From Paenibacillus sp. FSL R5-0517 (GTDB taxonomy: Bacteria; Bacillota; Bacilli; Paenibacillales; Paenibacillaceae), in the NCBI RefSeq assembly GCF_037974355.1, contig NZ_CP150235.1:2604001-2668000 (forward strand): a DNA stretch of 64,000 nucleotides, in the 5' to 3' direction. Shown piece by piece: positions 39,739-50,167 of the stretch (position 1 is the stretch's first letter; each line of letters starts with the position of its first letter). The notes under the pieces were generated by a model. The model had not been told where the DNA came from. It ran no database searches and saw nothing but the letters and a program-made list of their open reading frames with translations. The translations under genes and the position numbers were made by a program.

Positions 39739-42651
39739 GTGAAGTTCACATTATCCCGAGTGACGATCGTTGTCGTCACACTAATGCTCGTCGTGGTGTA
39801 TGCGATATCCAGTTCCGGTGCGAGTGGCAATGCCAAGACCGGAAGTCGATCATCAGATCCGAGTCGTGTCATGCCGATATCTGAATCTGCTGCTGAGGAT
39901 AGCTATGATACGTATCTGAAGCAATTTCAGAACGAGAAGCGGCCTGCGAGGGACATTGTCATCCATGGGGCTGATTACTCAGCTGCCGAAGGCATGAACC
40001 CGCAGATGATCACGGAGCTTGGCGGCGAGGTAGGCGAGTTCATAAGGACAGAGGAAAGTGGATCGGTGGAGTGGAAAGTGAATGTTCCTGAATCAGGAAT
40101 GTATCATATGTCATTACGCTATTACCCAATTCAAGGGAAAAGCTCTGCTATCGAACGGGAATTGTGGATTGATGGAAAGCTGCCGTTCAGCAGTGCTCGT
40201 AACATGAGCTTTCACCGGGTATGGGTCAACGAAAAACCGGAAATCGAACAGGACAACAGAGGCAATGACCTACGTCCGCGCCAGGTTGAAGAGCCAATGT
40301 GGCAGGAGTCGATCCTGAGAGATAAAGAAGGCTATTATGAAGAGCCTTATCAGTTTTATTTTTCAGAGGGGAATCATTCCATCAAGTTGGTCTCTACACG
40401 TGAGCCGGTGGTGATTGATACCATCAAACTGCATCATTACGAAGCTCCGCCATCCTATGCAGAACTCAAGCAGGAGTATGAGACTAAAGGATACAAGGAA
40501 ACAACCGGGCATTTAATCAAGGTTCAAGGGGAGAAGGCTTCATATAAGTCATCGCCGACACTATATCCCATCACAGATCGCTCCAGTACATCGACAGAGC
40601 CGTATGATGTTTCCAAGATCAGAATGAACACGATTGGTGGAAACAACTGGCGGGTGCCAGGACAATGGATTGCATGGGAGATGGATGTACCAGAAGACGG
40701 TTTATACAAGATAGCGATCAAGGGCCGACAAGAACTGCTGAGAGGCATATATTCAACTCGCTCATTGCAGATTGATGACAAGGTTCCTTTCCAGGAAATG
40801 ATGCAAATTCCTTTTTTCTATGACGCCGATTGGCAGATGAATGTGTTGGGCAATGAAGAAGAGCCTTATTTGTTTTATTTAACGAAGGGACAACACGAAC
40901 TGCAGCTTGAGGTCAGTCTCGGGGCCATCGCACCGCTAATTCGTCAGGTTGAAGCCAGTGTGCTCGAGATCAATGCGATGTATCGAAAAATTCTGATGAT
41001 CACGGGCAATGTACCGGACCCGTATCGTGATTATCAATTAGACAAACAGATTCCGGATATGGTGGATGTGTTTCGGGAACAGAGTGATATTTTAACTGCA
41101 GTCTCTGAAGAGTTAATTCGTTTGACAGGGGAGAAAAGCGACAAAACAGCCATTTTAAATAAAACCGCCTATCAGCTTGCTGATCTGGCCGATAAACCCG
41201 AAACCGTTCAGAAGCGGCTTGGTCAATTCAAAATCAATGTCGGCAGCGTCGGCTCCTGGCTTCTTGAAGTGCGTGAGCAGCCGCTTGAGATTGACTATCT
41301 ACTGCTTGCCTCACCTGGTGAGAAACTGCCCAAAGCGAATGGGTCTGTGTTCAGTAAAACAGGACATGAGGTGTCATCCTTCCTTCATTCCTTTTTCGAA
41401 GATTATGACACCATTGGCAGCACCGCCGATGAAGACAAGTCGGTGACCGTCTGGATTGGAACGGGCCGCGACCAGGCACAGGTACTGAAAGCGATGATTG
41501 ATGATACGTTTACACCGCTGACAGGCATTAGCGTTAATCTCAAACTGGTTAATGCAGACGTGTTGCTTCGTGCCTCGCTTGCAGGAGAAGGTCCGGATGT
41601 AGCCATGCAGGTTGGCAATGATGTGCCGGTGAACTTCGGGATGCGACACGCGGCGGAGGATTTGTCCACATATCCAGGCTATAACGAGTTAATCAAGCAG
41701 TTCAGGGACAGTGCAATGGTTCCATATCAGTTTGAAGACCAGGTATTCGCGCTTCCGGAACAGCAGATTTTTAACATGTTATTTTATCGTAAAGATATTC
41801 TGGAGCAGCTTGATCTGGAGCCGCCGCAGACGTGGGATGACGTGTATGCCATGATCCCGGTGCTGCAGAAGCACAACATGGAGATGGCGCTGCCGTTGGC
41901 TCAGACAACTGGCGTACCCGTATTGGAAGTTAATCGGGCGTATGCCATGCTGCTGTATCAGATGGGCGGCTCCTTCTACTTAGACAAGGGTGCCAGAAGT
42001 GGTATGGATACGGAGACTGGACTGGAGGCGTTCAAGGAGTGGACGGATTTCTATACCAGTTACAAGCTGCCACTGACCTTTGATTTTCCCATGCGCTTCA
42101 GAACGGGGGAAATGCCTGTGGGCATCATGGACTATACCTTCTATAACTACTTGTCTGTATCTGCGCCAGAGATTAAAGGTCTGTGGGAATTCATCCCGGT
42201 TCCAGGCCTCAAGCAGCCCGATGGAAGCATCAAACGTGATGTGGCAAGCGGTGGTACGGCGACGGTGATGCTCAAGCAGTCGAAACATAAAGATGCGGCA
42301 TGGGAATTCATGAAGTGGTGGGTAAGCAAGGATGCCCAGGTTCGCTTTGGACGGGAAATGGAAGGTCTGATGGGTGCTGCTGCGCGCTATCCAACGGCGA
42401 ACATCGAAGCTTTACAGGAGCTGCCTTGGCCGATCCGTGATTATCGCAGTCTGGAAGAACAGTGGGGGTGGGTACAAGGGGTACCTGAGGTTCCCGGAGG
42501 TTACTTTACAGGTCGCCATCTGGATAACGCATTACGTGAGGTCGTCAATAACGGTACGAACTCAACCGATGCTTTATATGATTACGTTCAGGAAATTAAT
42601 TACGAAATTCAGCAAAAACGAAAAGAGTTTAAATTGGACGGAATGCGCTAG
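39739..42651 (+). CDS. Giant membrane-anchored extracellular solute-binding protein
   Basis: About 970 aa. It has one N-terminal transmembrane segment (VTIVVVTLMLVVVYAIS, residues 8-24) without a lipobox, then two beta-sandwich-like modules (about residues 100-250 and 270-410, each with GxYxxxLRYYP/ELWIDGKLPF-type strands resembling carbohydrate-binding modules), a helical linker, and an MBP-like binding domain from about residue 565 to 950 (DYTFYNYLSVSAPEIKGLWE; AAWEFMKWWVSKDAQVRFGR). GTG 39739 is preferred because AAAGGGGGG is 7 nt upstream and the membrane segment follows directly. It is encoded just before a MalF/MalG permease pair. Confidence 0.83.
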   Translation: MKFTLSRVTIVVVTLMLVVVYAISSSGASGNAKTGSRSSDPSRVMPISESAAEDSYDTYLKQFQNEKRPARDIVIHGADYSAAEGMNPQMITELGGEVGEFIRTEESGSVEWKVNVPESGMYHMSLRYYPIQGKSSAIERELWIDGKLPFSSARNMSFHRVWVNEKPEIEQDNRGNDLRPRQVEEPMWQESILRDKEGYYEEPYQFYFSEGNHSIKLVSTREPVVIDTIKLHHYEAPPSYAELKQEYETKGYKETTGHLIKVQGEKASYKSSPTLYPITDRSSTSTEPYDVSKIRMNTIGGNNWRVPGQWIAWEMDVPEDGLYKIAIKGRQELLRGIYSTRSLQIDDKVPFQEMMQIPFFYDADWQMNVLGNEEEPYLFYLTKGQHELQLEVSLGAIAPLIRQVEASVLEINAMYRKILMITGNVPDPYRDYQLDKQIPDMVDVFREQSDILTAVSEELIRLTGEKSDKTAILNKTAYQLADLADKPETVQKRLGQFKINVGSVGSWLLEVREQPLEIDYLLLASPGEKLPKANGSVFSKTGHEVSSFLHSFFEDYDTIGSTADEDKSVTVWIGTGRDQAQVLKAMIDDTFTPLTGISVNLKLVNADVLLRASLAGEGPDVAMQVGNDVPVNFGMRHAAEDLSTYPGYNELIKQFRDSAMVPYQFEDQVFALPEQQIFNMLFYRKDILEQLDLEPPQTWDDVYAMIPVLQKHNMEMALPLAQTTGVPVLEVNRAYAMLLYQMGGSFYLDKGARSGMDTETGLEAFKEWTDFYTSYKLPLTFDFPMRFRTGEMPVGIMDYTFYNYLSVSAPEIKGLWEFIPVPGLKQPDGSIKRDVASGGTATVMLKQSKHKDAAWEFMKWWVSKDAQVRFGREMEGLMGAAARYPTANIEALQELPWPIRDYRSLEEQWGWVQGVPEVPGGYFTGRHLDNALREVVNNGTNSTDALYDYVQEINYEIQQKRKEFKLDGMR

Positions 42652-42663
42652 GGAGGGACTCTT

Positions 42664-43629
42664 TTGCAGAAGGTAAACATCGTGACCAAACCCGGTTCTC
42701 AGCCCAAGCGCACGCCTGCCGGCATGCCGGGAAGATGGGAACTCTTTGTCAGAGATATGAAGCGGGATAAACATCTTTATATTCTTTTATCGCCATATAT
42801 GCTGTTATTTCTGCTATTCACCGTGTTTCCAGTCATCATTTCGATCTTTTTCAGTTTTACCAACTTCAACATGCTGGAGTTTCCACAATGGGTCGGCTGG
42901 GAGAACTATTCCAAGCTGCTCTGGAATGATGATGTGTTCTTGATAGGTCTCAAAAATACGATTATTTTCTCAGTGGTTACTGGCCCGATCAGCTACATAG
43001 CCTGCTTTGTATTTGCGTGGCTCATCAATGAGCTGAATCCGAAGGTAAGAGCGTTTATGACACTAATATTTTTTGCGCCTTCGATTTCGGGCAATGTGTT
43101 TTTTATTTGGCAGATTATTTTCTCCGGGGACTCCTACGGCATTATGAACGGTTTTCTAATGAAAACGGGCATTCTGTATGAGCCGATCCTGTGGCTTCAG
43201 GATCCGAAATATATGCTTGCCATTATCATGCTTGTGCAGCTATGGCTTAGTCTGGGAACGAGCTTCCTTGCATTTATTGCCGGTCTGCAAACGGTGGATC
43301 GTACGTTATATGAAGCGGGAGCCATCGATGGGGTGCAGAATCGCTGGCAGGAGCTGTGGTATATTACGCTTCCTTCGATGCGCCCTCAGCTGATGTTTGG
43401 CGCCGTTATTCAGATTACTGCATCTCTAGCGGTTGCCGAAGTGGCCACTGCACTCGCCGGTTTCCCGAGTGTGCAGTATGGGGCACATACGATTGTTACG
43501 CACTTAATGGATTACGGAACGATTCGTTTTGAAATGGGTTATGCATCGGCCATTGCAACGGTGCTGTTTGGTCTGATGCTGGGCTCCAACCTGCTTGTTC
43601 AAAAGCTTTTGAAGAGAGTGGGGGAATAG
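42664..43629 (+). CDS. Sugar ABC transporter permease, MalF type
   Basis: 321 aa with about six transmembrane helices. The cytoplasmic EAA loop for ATPase contact reads YEAGAIDGVQNRWQELWYIT then LPSMRP (about residue 220). The N-terminus has SPYMLLFLLFTVFPVIISIF, typical of the type. It starts at TTG 42664 behind AGGGAGGGAC, 13 nt after the binding-protein gene. It pairs with the next gene. No ATP-binding subunit is encoded in the locus. Confidence 0.9.
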   Translation: MQKVNIVTKPGSQPKRTPAGMPGRWELFVRDMKRDKHLYILLSPYMLLFLLFTVFPVIISIFFSFTNFNMLEFPQWVGWENYSKLLWNDDVFLIGLKNTIIFSVVTGPISYIACFVFAWLINELNPKVRAFMTLIFFAPSISGNVFFIWQIIFSGDSYGIMNGFLMKTGILYEPILWLQDPKYMLAIIMLVQLWLSLGTSFLAFIAGLQTVDRTLYEAGAIDGVQNRWQELWYITLPSMRPQLMFGAVIQITASLAVAEVATALAGFPSVQYGAHTIVTHLMDYGTIRFEMGYASAIATVLFGLMLGSNLLVQKLLKRVGE

Positions 43630-43632
43630 CCG

Positions 43633-44496
43633 ATGAAGATAGCCCTGCTTATGAAACGAAAAATCAATCGATCCTGGCAGGTCGATATTCTGCTGTTCCT
43701 GTTGCTTGGCGGATTTGGCGCATTTATGGCGGTTCCGCTCATCTATGTCATCAATAATGCCTTTAAACCGCTGGATGAACTGTTCATTTTCCCGCCAACC
43801 TTGTTTGTACGGAACCCGACGTTTGAAAACTTCTCCGATCTGTTTCAGGTCATGAAAAATTCATGGGTTCCCTTTTCGAGATACATTTTCAACACCGTAT
43901 TTATTACAGCAGCGGGTACGTTTGGCCATATAATCCTGGCTTCGGCAGCGGCATATCCGCTGGCGAAACACAAGTTTCGCGGTCATAAAGTTTTGTTCAC
44001 CGTTATTGTGCTGTCGCTGATGTTCTCGCCACATGTAACAGCGATCCCGAACTATATGATTATGTCAACTCTCGGATGGCTCGACTCTTACCAAGCGATC
44101 ATTATTCCGGCCTTTGCTTATCCGCTTGGCTTGTATCTGATGAAACAGTTTATGGAGCAGATTCCGGATGCGTTGCTGGAGGCGGCAAAAATGGATGGCG
44201 CAAGCGAGTATCGGATTTTCTTCCAGGTGGTTATGCCGCTCGTCAAACCGGCCTGGCTTACACTGCTCATTCTGATGATGCAGATGTTGTGGGGTACGGA
44301 CGGTGGAAGCTTTATCTACAGTGAACAGCTTAAAACGATGCATTACGCCATGGGACAGATTGTGCAAGGCGGAATTGCCCGAGCAGGAGTAGGGGCTGCT
44401 GTAGCTGTCATCATGATGACGGTGCCGATTGTTACATTTGTATTGTCACAGAGCAATGTCATTCAAACGATGGCATCATCCGGCATGAAGGATTAA
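43633..44496 (+). CDS. Carbohydrate ABC transporter permease, MalG type
   Basis: 287 aa with six predicted transmembrane helices. The EAA motif reads IPDALLEAAKMDGASEYRIF then MPLVKP (about residues 178-205). It lies 3 bp after the MalF-type gene and forms the heterodimeric channel with it. A MsmX-like shared ATPase encoded elsewhere is expected to drive it (inference from Bacillota systems). Confidence 0.9.
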   Translation: MKIALLMKRKINRSWQVDILLFLLLGGFGAFMAVPLIYVINNAFKPLDELFIFPPTLFVRNPTFENFSDLFQVMKNSWVPFSRYIFNTVFITAAGTFGHIILASAAAYPLAKHKFRGHKVLFTVIVLSLMFSPHVTAIPNYMIMSTLGWLDSYQAIIIPAFAYPLGLYLMKQFMEQIPDALLEAAKMDGASEYRIFFQVVMPLVKPAWLTLLILMMQMLWGTDGGSFIYSEQLKTMHYAMGQIVQGGIARAGVGAAVAVIMMTVPIVTFVLSQSNVIQTMASSGMKD

Positions 44497-44513
44497 GGGA
44501 GAGGGTGTTAGAG

Positions 44514-45953
44514 ATGAGAGTGAAATCATGGCTGATCGTTCTGGCAGCTTCCCTGCTGATTGCCGGAATCGGAACTAACCAGGCTCATGCGGCACCGTAT
44601 GAGGGATATACCTATAACTACTGGGGGAATGCAGTAAAGTCACCGATTGCTTTTCTCCCTTCCAGAGTCATTACAGGTGAGGAGGCCGGAACTGGGACGT
44701 GGCAGTCTCCCCTGGATATATATGCTGCGAAGGATGGCCTGCTCTACGTGCTGGATTCAGGAAATGCGCGAATCGTTGTGTTAAACGATAAATGGGAGAC
44801 GGTACGAGTCATTCAGCAGTTCGAGCATGGAGGCAAACAGGATAGCTTCCTGAATCCAGAAGGGCTTTTTGTTACGGAGGCGGGCCAAATCTACGTAGCG
44901 GATACCGAAAACAAACGAATTGTGGAGCTGAATCAGGACGGTACATTTGTGCGTGCCATCGGTGCACCGGAATCGGATGTGCTCAGCGAGACGTTTGAAT
45001 ATTTCCCGCGAAAAGTCATTGTGGACAAAGCCGGGCGAATCTATGTGGTTGGCCGGGGTGTCTACGAAGGCTTGATTGAGTTTGATAGTGACGGGCGTTT
45101 TACCGGATTCATGGGTACAAACCGTGTGCAGTTTGATCCGGTCGATCTATTCTGGAAAACGGTATCCACCAAGGAGCAACGGGAGAAAATGATTCGTTTT
45201 ATTCCGCTGGAATTCAACAACGCCGATGTGGATGATGGCGGTTTTATCTACACAACAACAGCGGATAAAAATACAACGTCTGCGGTCAAAAGGCTGAATC
45301 CATCCGGAATCGATGTGCTCCGGGTTAACGGAGAATTTGCGCCGGTTGGGGACTTGAGCATGAATCGTTCCTCTTTCATTGATATCAAAGTGTCGAGCAA
45401 TGGGGTCTACCGTGCACTGGACTCCACGCGTGGGCGTGTGTTCACGTATAACGAAGACGGCAATTTGCTGTATGTCATTGGTCAGCTGGGCAATCAGGTA
45501 GGCACGTTCAAAAATCCGGTGGCGGTTGAAAGCCACGGTGATGCCATCTATGTGCTGGATCGTGACCTGGGCCGGATCACCGAGTTCAAGGCTACCACCT
45601 TCGGAAGCCTGGTGAACGAGGCGAACCGTCTATACAGTTCGGGGAAACATACAGAAGCCGCTAAGCTCTGGGAGGAAGTATTACGTCTGGATGCCAACTA
45701 TGAAATGGCCTATGTCGGGATCGGCAAGTCGATGCTGCGGGAAGGAAAATACAAGGAAGCGATGACGTATCTGAAGCTCGGTAATGATCGGGAGTATTAC
45801 TCCAAGGCACTCGCGAAGTATCGCAGGGAATATATGCGAGAATATTTCGGCATGTATATGACAATAGCCATCGGATTGCTGATCGGAGTAATCGCATGGC
45901 GCCGCATCACTAGAGCAAAAAATGAGAGGAGGATCGGAGATGTCGCTAATTAA
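44514..45953 (+). CDS. NHL-repeat beta-propeller protein with TPR segment and C-terminal membrane anchor
   Basis: About 479 aa. A signal peptide (VKSWLIVLAASLLIAGIG, cleavage after AHA) is followed by repeated NHL/gluconolactonase-like strands (SPLDIYAAKDGLLYVLDSGN; NPEGLFVTEAGQIYVADTEN; NPVAVESHGDAIYVLDRDLG). A TPR-like stretch (ANRLYSSGKHTEAAKLWEEV, about residue 370) precedes a transmembrane helix (MYMTIAIGLLIGVIAWRRI, about residues 450-468). It should display a propeller outside the cell near the transporter. GGGAGAGGGTGTTAGAG precedes ATG 44514. The next gene overlaps its end. Confidence 0.8.
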   Translation: MRVKSWLIVLAASLLIAGIGTNQAHAAPYEGYTYNYWGNAVKSPIAFLPSRVITGEEAGTGTWQSPLDIYAAKDGLLYVLDSGNARIVVLNDKWETVRVIQQFEHGGKQDSFLNPEGLFVTEAGQIYVADTENKRIVELNQDGTFVRAIGAPESDVLSETFEYFPRKVIVDKAGRIYVVGRGVYEGLIEFDSDGRFTGFMGTNRVQFDPVDLFWKTVSTKEQREKMIRFIPLEFNNADVDDGGFIYTTTADKNTTSAVKRLNPSGIDVLRVNGEFAPVGDLSMNRSSFIDIKVSSNGVYRALDSTRGRVFTYNEDGNLLYVIGQLGNQVGTFKNPVAVESHGDAIYVLDRDLGRITEFKATTFGSLVNEANRLYSSGKHTEAAKLWEEVLRLDANYEMAYVGIGKSMLREGKYKEAMTYLKLGNDREYYSKALAKYRREYMREYFGMYMTIAIGLLIGVIAWRRITRAKNERRIGDVAN

Positions 45954-46563
45954 GGAACTCAGGTATTCTCTGCATGTCGCGGTACGCCCTTTTGACGGAT
46001 ACTGGGATTTGAAATATGAAAATAAAGGCAGGCTGCGTGTGGCACTCCTGGTACTGTTTGCAGTCACCGTAACAATGATTGTAAAACGTCAGTACGCGGG
46101 GTATGTCGTGAATGACAATTATCCGCTTTCGCTGAACAGTATCAATGAGTTCAAGTATATCGTGCTTCCTTTTTTGCTCTGGTGTATTGCCAATTGGTCG
46201 CTGACCACGCTGATGGATGGGGAGGGCAAGTTCAAAGATATTCTGATTGCGACCGGATATGCGATGCTTCCGCTTATTCTGGTCAACATTCCGAATATTT
46301 TGCTGAGTAATGTCATTACGCTGCGTGAATCCTCCTTTTATTATTTGCTGGATTCGTTCGGTATGCTCTGGTTTGTGTGGCTGCTGTTTATCGGAACGAA
46401 GACGGTACATCAATACTCTGTGTTCAAAACCATTAGTACGATGCTGCTCACACTCGTCGTGATGGGCGTCGTTATATTTCTGGGCCTGCTTTTCTTTAGC
46501 TTGATCCAGCAGATCATCAGTTTTGGCTACACCCTCTATCAAGAGATCACGCTGCGCGAATAG
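45940..46563 (+). CDS. YIP1 family multi-pass membrane protein
   Basis: 207 aa with about five hydrophobic segments. The DGYWDLKYENKGRL start and the pattern of helices (LRVALLVLFAVTVTMIV; YIVLPFLLWCIANWSL; GYAMLPLILVNIPNILLSN) fit the bacterial YIP1 domain family. Its role is unknown; in this locus type it accompanies the NHL and DUF5696 proteins. GGAGGATCGGAG precedes ATG 45940, which overlaps the previous gene by 14 bp. Confidence 0.78.
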   Translation: MSLIKELRYSLHVAVRPFDGYWDLKYENKGRLRVALLVLFAVTVTMIVKRQYAGYVVNDNYPLSLNSINEFKYIVLPFLLWCIANWSLTTLMDGEGKFKDILIATGYAMLPLILVNIPNILLSNVITLRESSFYYLLDSFGMLWFVWLLFIGTKTVHQYSVFKTISTMLLTLVVMGVVIFLGLLFFSLIQQIISFGYTLYQEITLRE

Positions 46564-46584
46564 AAGAGGAAGGAGATGCCGGAG

Positions 46585-49239
46585 ATGAAAAGAAGACGTA
46601 CCGCTATCGTAGCGGTCATGCTCATAAGCAGTCTGTTAATCACACAAAGTGTGAATTACGCGGAGGGCGAAAGACCAGCGACTTCGGAGCAACAAACCAC
46701 TTCAGAGCAGCAACAAACGGCAGATTCTCAACGTGCTGGAACTGATACACCTGAAAGTACAGATCAGGCAAAGAGCAGCGCATCAGACGTGGCAGCTACG
46801 CCAAATGCTCCAGATGCAAAGGCTGCGAACAAGTCCAACCCTAACGAGATGACGGTCCCTGAGGGCATGGAAATGGTTGCTGAGAACGAGCAGATGATTC
46901 TGTATTTGCACCCGGAGACGACTGAAATTGCAGTCAAGGATAAGCAGAACGGGGCAATATGGTTTTCCAATCCGCAGGATCGCGAGCAGGACGCCATTGC
47001 GACGGGGTATAACAAGTCTCAGTTGAATGTGCAGTTTGAGCTGACGTATTACGATAATACGGGCAATGCGCTGAAATACGATAATTTTACACATAGTGTA
47101 CAGAGTGGTCAGTTTGAGATTGAAAAAGTAGAGCAAGGACTCAACATCGTATATACGCTTGGCGAAGTCAAAAGTGATCTCGAAGCGATCCCCAAATATA
47201 TTAGCGAGGAGCGCTTTAACACATTGATTCTCGCTAAGCTGGAGGAGAAGGACCAGAAGGAGATTGAGAAGCGCTTTCGTCATGATGAGCAGAACAAACG
47301 TTTTGAGAGACGGGACTCCTCTCTGAAGGGCGTTGGGTTGTCAAAGGTCACCCGGATTTTTGAATCCATCGGCTACGATGAGGCTCAGATTGCGATCGAC
47401 AAAGCCGCTTACGGGCAGGAAGAGAGCGGGAGTGCCAATGTAGTTGTTCCCGTTCACTATCGGCTCGAAGATGCACACTTGAGGGTATCCATACCTGAGA
47501 ATGGCATTGAATATCCGGAAGCGATGAAAATTCAATCCTTGTCCTTGCTGCCTTTTTTCGGAGCCAGCGGGCCTAAGGAAGAAGGCTACAGCCTGGTGCC
47601 TGACGGGTCGGGTTCCTTGATTTATTTTAATAACAAAAAGACGTATGCATCACCTTACAGTACAGCGCTGTATGGAAGCGATCATGCCATCAACCAGCTC
47701 ACACAGATTCAGAAGGAGCAAAAGGCGAGAATGCCCGTATTTGGTATGAGTTACGGAGACAAAGGATATCTCGCTGTCATTGATAAAGGGGATGCTGTTG
47801 CATCCGTGGAGGCGGATATTAGCGGCAGATTGAATCAGTACAACACCGTGCATCCAAGCTTTGCGCTGAGCAGTATGGAGGAAGTTACCCTTACGAATGG
47901 CTGGCGTTCCAGCACAGTCAAACGGTTTCAGGCGCAGCCTTTTCACAACGAAATAGCTGTCGTTTATGATTTCCTGGATTCCGACGATGCGAGTTATTCG
48001 GGAATGGCTTCCAAGTATCGGGATTATCTCATCGGGCAAAAGAAACTCACACGTCTGGCGGATGATACCACACTGCCTTTCTACGTGGAACTGATCGGTG
48101 GCATTCCCAAGAAAAAGTTTTTTCTCGGGATCCCGTACAATGCCTACGAGCCGCTGACCACATTTGAAGAGGCACAGGAGATTGTAAAAGAGATGCAAGA
48201 TCTAGGTGTGCAGGATATTCAGCTGCAATACACCGGATGGTTCAACGGAGGGGTGCATCACGATCTGCCCAAGTCTATCCAGGTTGACAAGAAACTTGGA
48301 GGTGCAAAGGGTTTGCAAAGCCTTCAGGCGTACATGCAAGAAAATGGCTTTGGTTTATACCCGGATGTATCGTTTCTGGAGGTGTTCCCGGAGACTGACG
48401 CTTTCAAGAAATCGTACGCATCACGTCAAATTACGGGCAAACTTGCGCAAGTTTTTCCGTATCGCATGTCCACGTTTATGCGGGATGAAGAGTCTCCTCC
48501 GGGCTATGTTATTACTCCCGAGGCAGTACCGGGCATTGTAAACGGATTTATGCAGGACTATGCACCGCTCGGGCTCAATGCCATTTCTCTTCGCGATTTG
48601 GGCGATCAGCTTAATTCCGATTACAACCGGGCCAACGTGATCAACCGTGAGCAAGCCAAGCAGGTTGTTGTGCAGCAGCTTGAGCAGGTGAAGGGTTCCT
48701 CAGATGTATCCCTTCTCCTGGAAGGAGGCAATGTGTACGCAAGTCCCTATGCCAGACATATTGTGGATGCACCGATGAGTAGCAGTGGCTTTAATATCAC
48801 GGACGAGACGGTTCCCTTTTTCCAGCTGATCTATCACGGCTACATTCAATACACAGGCCAAGCATGGAATATGGCAGAGGATCAGGATTCTCTCAAGCAG
48901 ATGCTGCGAGCGATTGAAACCGGCTCAGCGCCGTATTATACGTGGTTCCACGCTGATCCGTCCACGATCAAGCTGACGGGCTTCGACGAGTTATATTCGG
49001 CCGATTATCGACGCTGGATTCAGGAGTCGGCTAAGCGGTATGCCGAGCTGAACGAGGTGCTGCATGACGTGCAGAATCAATCCATTGTTAAACATGAAAA
49101 GCTGAGGAATGGTGTCTATCAGACCACTTTTGAAAAAGGAAAAACGGTCATTGTGAATTACAACGATGCTGCTGTGAAGGTGAACGGTGTAAGTGTGGCA
49201 GCGAAGAGTTACCAGGTAGGAGGTGACACACCGGAATGA
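46585..49239 (+). CDS. DUF5696 domain-containing secreted protein
   Basis: About 884 aa with a signal peptide (RTAIVAVMLISSLLITQSV), a low-complexity Ser/Thr/Gln linker (residues 25-85), a beta-rich region (LYLHPETTEIAVKDKQNGAI, WFSNP), and a large C-terminal TIM-barrel-like region. The barrel region has VQDIQLQYTGWFNGG, LYPDVSFLEVF and LLLEGGNVYASPYARHIVDA, resembling glycoside-hydrolase-like barrels. I assign DUF5696 from the overall text and the neighbourhood. It may be a surface glycosidase for the imported sugar. AAGGAG lies 9 nt before ATG 46585. The stop overlaps the next permease (ATGA at 49236). Confidence 0.75.
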   Translation: MKRRRTAIVAVMLISSLLITQSVNYAEGERPATSEQQTTSEQQQTADSQRAGTDTPESTDQAKSSASDVAATPNAPDAKAANKSNPNEMTVPEGMEMVAENEQMILYLHPETTEIAVKDKQNGAIWFSNPQDREQDAIATGYNKSQLNVQFELTYYDNTGNALKYDNFTHSVQSGQFEIEKVEQGLNIVYTLGEVKSDLEAIPKYISEERFNTLILAKLEEKDQKEIEKRFRHDEQNKRFERRDSSLKGVGLSKVTRIFESIGYDEAQIAIDKAAYGQEESGSANVVVPVHYRLEDAHLRVSIPENGIEYPEAMKIQSLSLLPFFGASGPKEEGYSLVPDGSGSLIYFNNKKTYASPYSTALYGSDHAINQLTQIQKEQKARMPVFGMSYGDKGYLAVIDKGDAVASVEADISGRLNQYNTVHPSFALSSMEEVTLTNGWRSSTVKRFQAQPFHNEIAVVYDFLDSDDASYSGMASKYRDYLIGQKKLTRLADDTTLPFYVELIGGIPKKKFFLGIPYNAYEPLTTFEEAQEIVKEMQDLGVQDIQLQYTGWFNGGVHHDLPKSIQVDKKLGGAKGLQSLQAYMQENGFGLYPDVSFLEVFPETDAFKKSYASRQITGKLAQVFPYRMSTFMRDEESPPGYVITPEAVPGIVNGFMQDYAPLGLNAISLRDLGDQLNSDYNRANVINREQAKQVVVQQLEQVKGSSDVSLLLEGGNVYASPYARHIVDAPMSSSGFNITDETVPFFQLIYHGYIQYTGQAWNMAEDQDSLKQMLRAIETGSAPYYTWFHADPSTIKLTGFDELYSADYRRWIQESAKRYAELNEVLHDVQNQSIVKHEKLRNGVYQTTFEKGKTVIVNYNDAAVKVNGVSVAAKSYQVGGDTPE

Positions 49240-50135
49240 AAATCAAAAAATTATCATTGGAGCAAAAAAACAGATATTACGGTTTGTACTTCATCCTGCC
49301 TTGGTTCCTCGGTTTCCTGTTTCTGTTCATGGTGCCGCTGATCTCGTCGTTCCGTTACAGTCTGAGCAATCTGCAGGTGTCTAATGAAGGTTTCAGTCTG
49401 GAGTATATTGGTCTGGGCAATTTCCGCGAGGCATTATTCTCACATGAATCCTATGTACGCATGTTGACGGAATCGGTGCTGGATATCGTGGTAAATACAC
49501 CGTTAATCATCATTTTCAGCCTGTTCTTTGCCGTTATTCTGAATCAGAAGTTCCATGGCAGGGTGCTGGCAAGAGCAATCTTTTTTCTGCCCGTGATTCT
49601 GGCTTCGGGCATTATTGCAAGCATCGAAAACGGCGATCTGATGCAGTCTGTCGTACGTAATGCAAACGATATGACTGGCGGTGGTCTATCCGTCATGAAA
49701 AATCTGGATCTCACCATTATGCTGCTGGAGTCCGGTATGAGTCCGATTCTTGTTGAATATTTGACAGGTGCAGTAAGCCGGATATACGAAATCGTCAGCC
49801 AGTCTGGTGTCCAGATTCTGATCTTCCTTGCTGGCTTGCAGTCGATCTCACCTTCATTGTATGAAGCCGCCAAGATCGAAGGATCAACGGGATATGAAGC
49901 CTTCTGGAAAATTACATTTCCCATGCTAAGCCCTCTGATTCTCACGAATCTGGTCTATACCATTGTGGACAGCTTTATCCGTGATCAGACGAGCCGACTT
50001 GTGGTGGATACGGCCTTCAAGAGCTTTAATTTTGGACTCAGTGCGGCGATGTCCTGGATCTATTTTGCCGTCATTGCACTGATTCTGTGGGTAACCACCG
50101 CAATTGTATCCCGCAAGGTCTTTTATCAGAATTAG
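49236..50135 (+). CDS. Sugar ABC transporter permease, MalF type (second pair)
   Basis: 299 aa with six predicted transmembrane segments. The EAA loop is YEAAKIEGSTGYEAFWKITF then PMLSP (about residues 208-232). It overlaps the DUF5696 gene by 4 bp, so it is translationally coupled to it. This is the second MalF-type subunit in 7 kb, so two distinct importers, or one importer of four subunits, share the locus. Confidence 0.9.
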   Translation: MKIKKLSLEQKNRYYGLYFILPWFLGFLFLFMVPLISSFRYSLSNLQVSNEGFSLEYIGLGNFREALFSHESYVRMLTESVLDIVVNTPLIIIFSLFFAVILNQKFHGRVLARAIFFLPVILASGIIASIENGDLMQSVVRNANDMTGGGLSVMKNLDLTIMLLESGMSPILVEYLTGAVSRIYEIVSQSGVQILIFLAGLQSISPSLYEAAKIEGSTGYEAFWKITFPMLSPLILTNLVYTIVDSFIRDQTSRLVVDTAFKSFNFGLSAAMSWIYFAVIALILWVTTAIVSRKVFYQN

Positions 50136-50167
50136 CAATGCTGGAAAAAAGGAAAAGGAGGTCTGAC

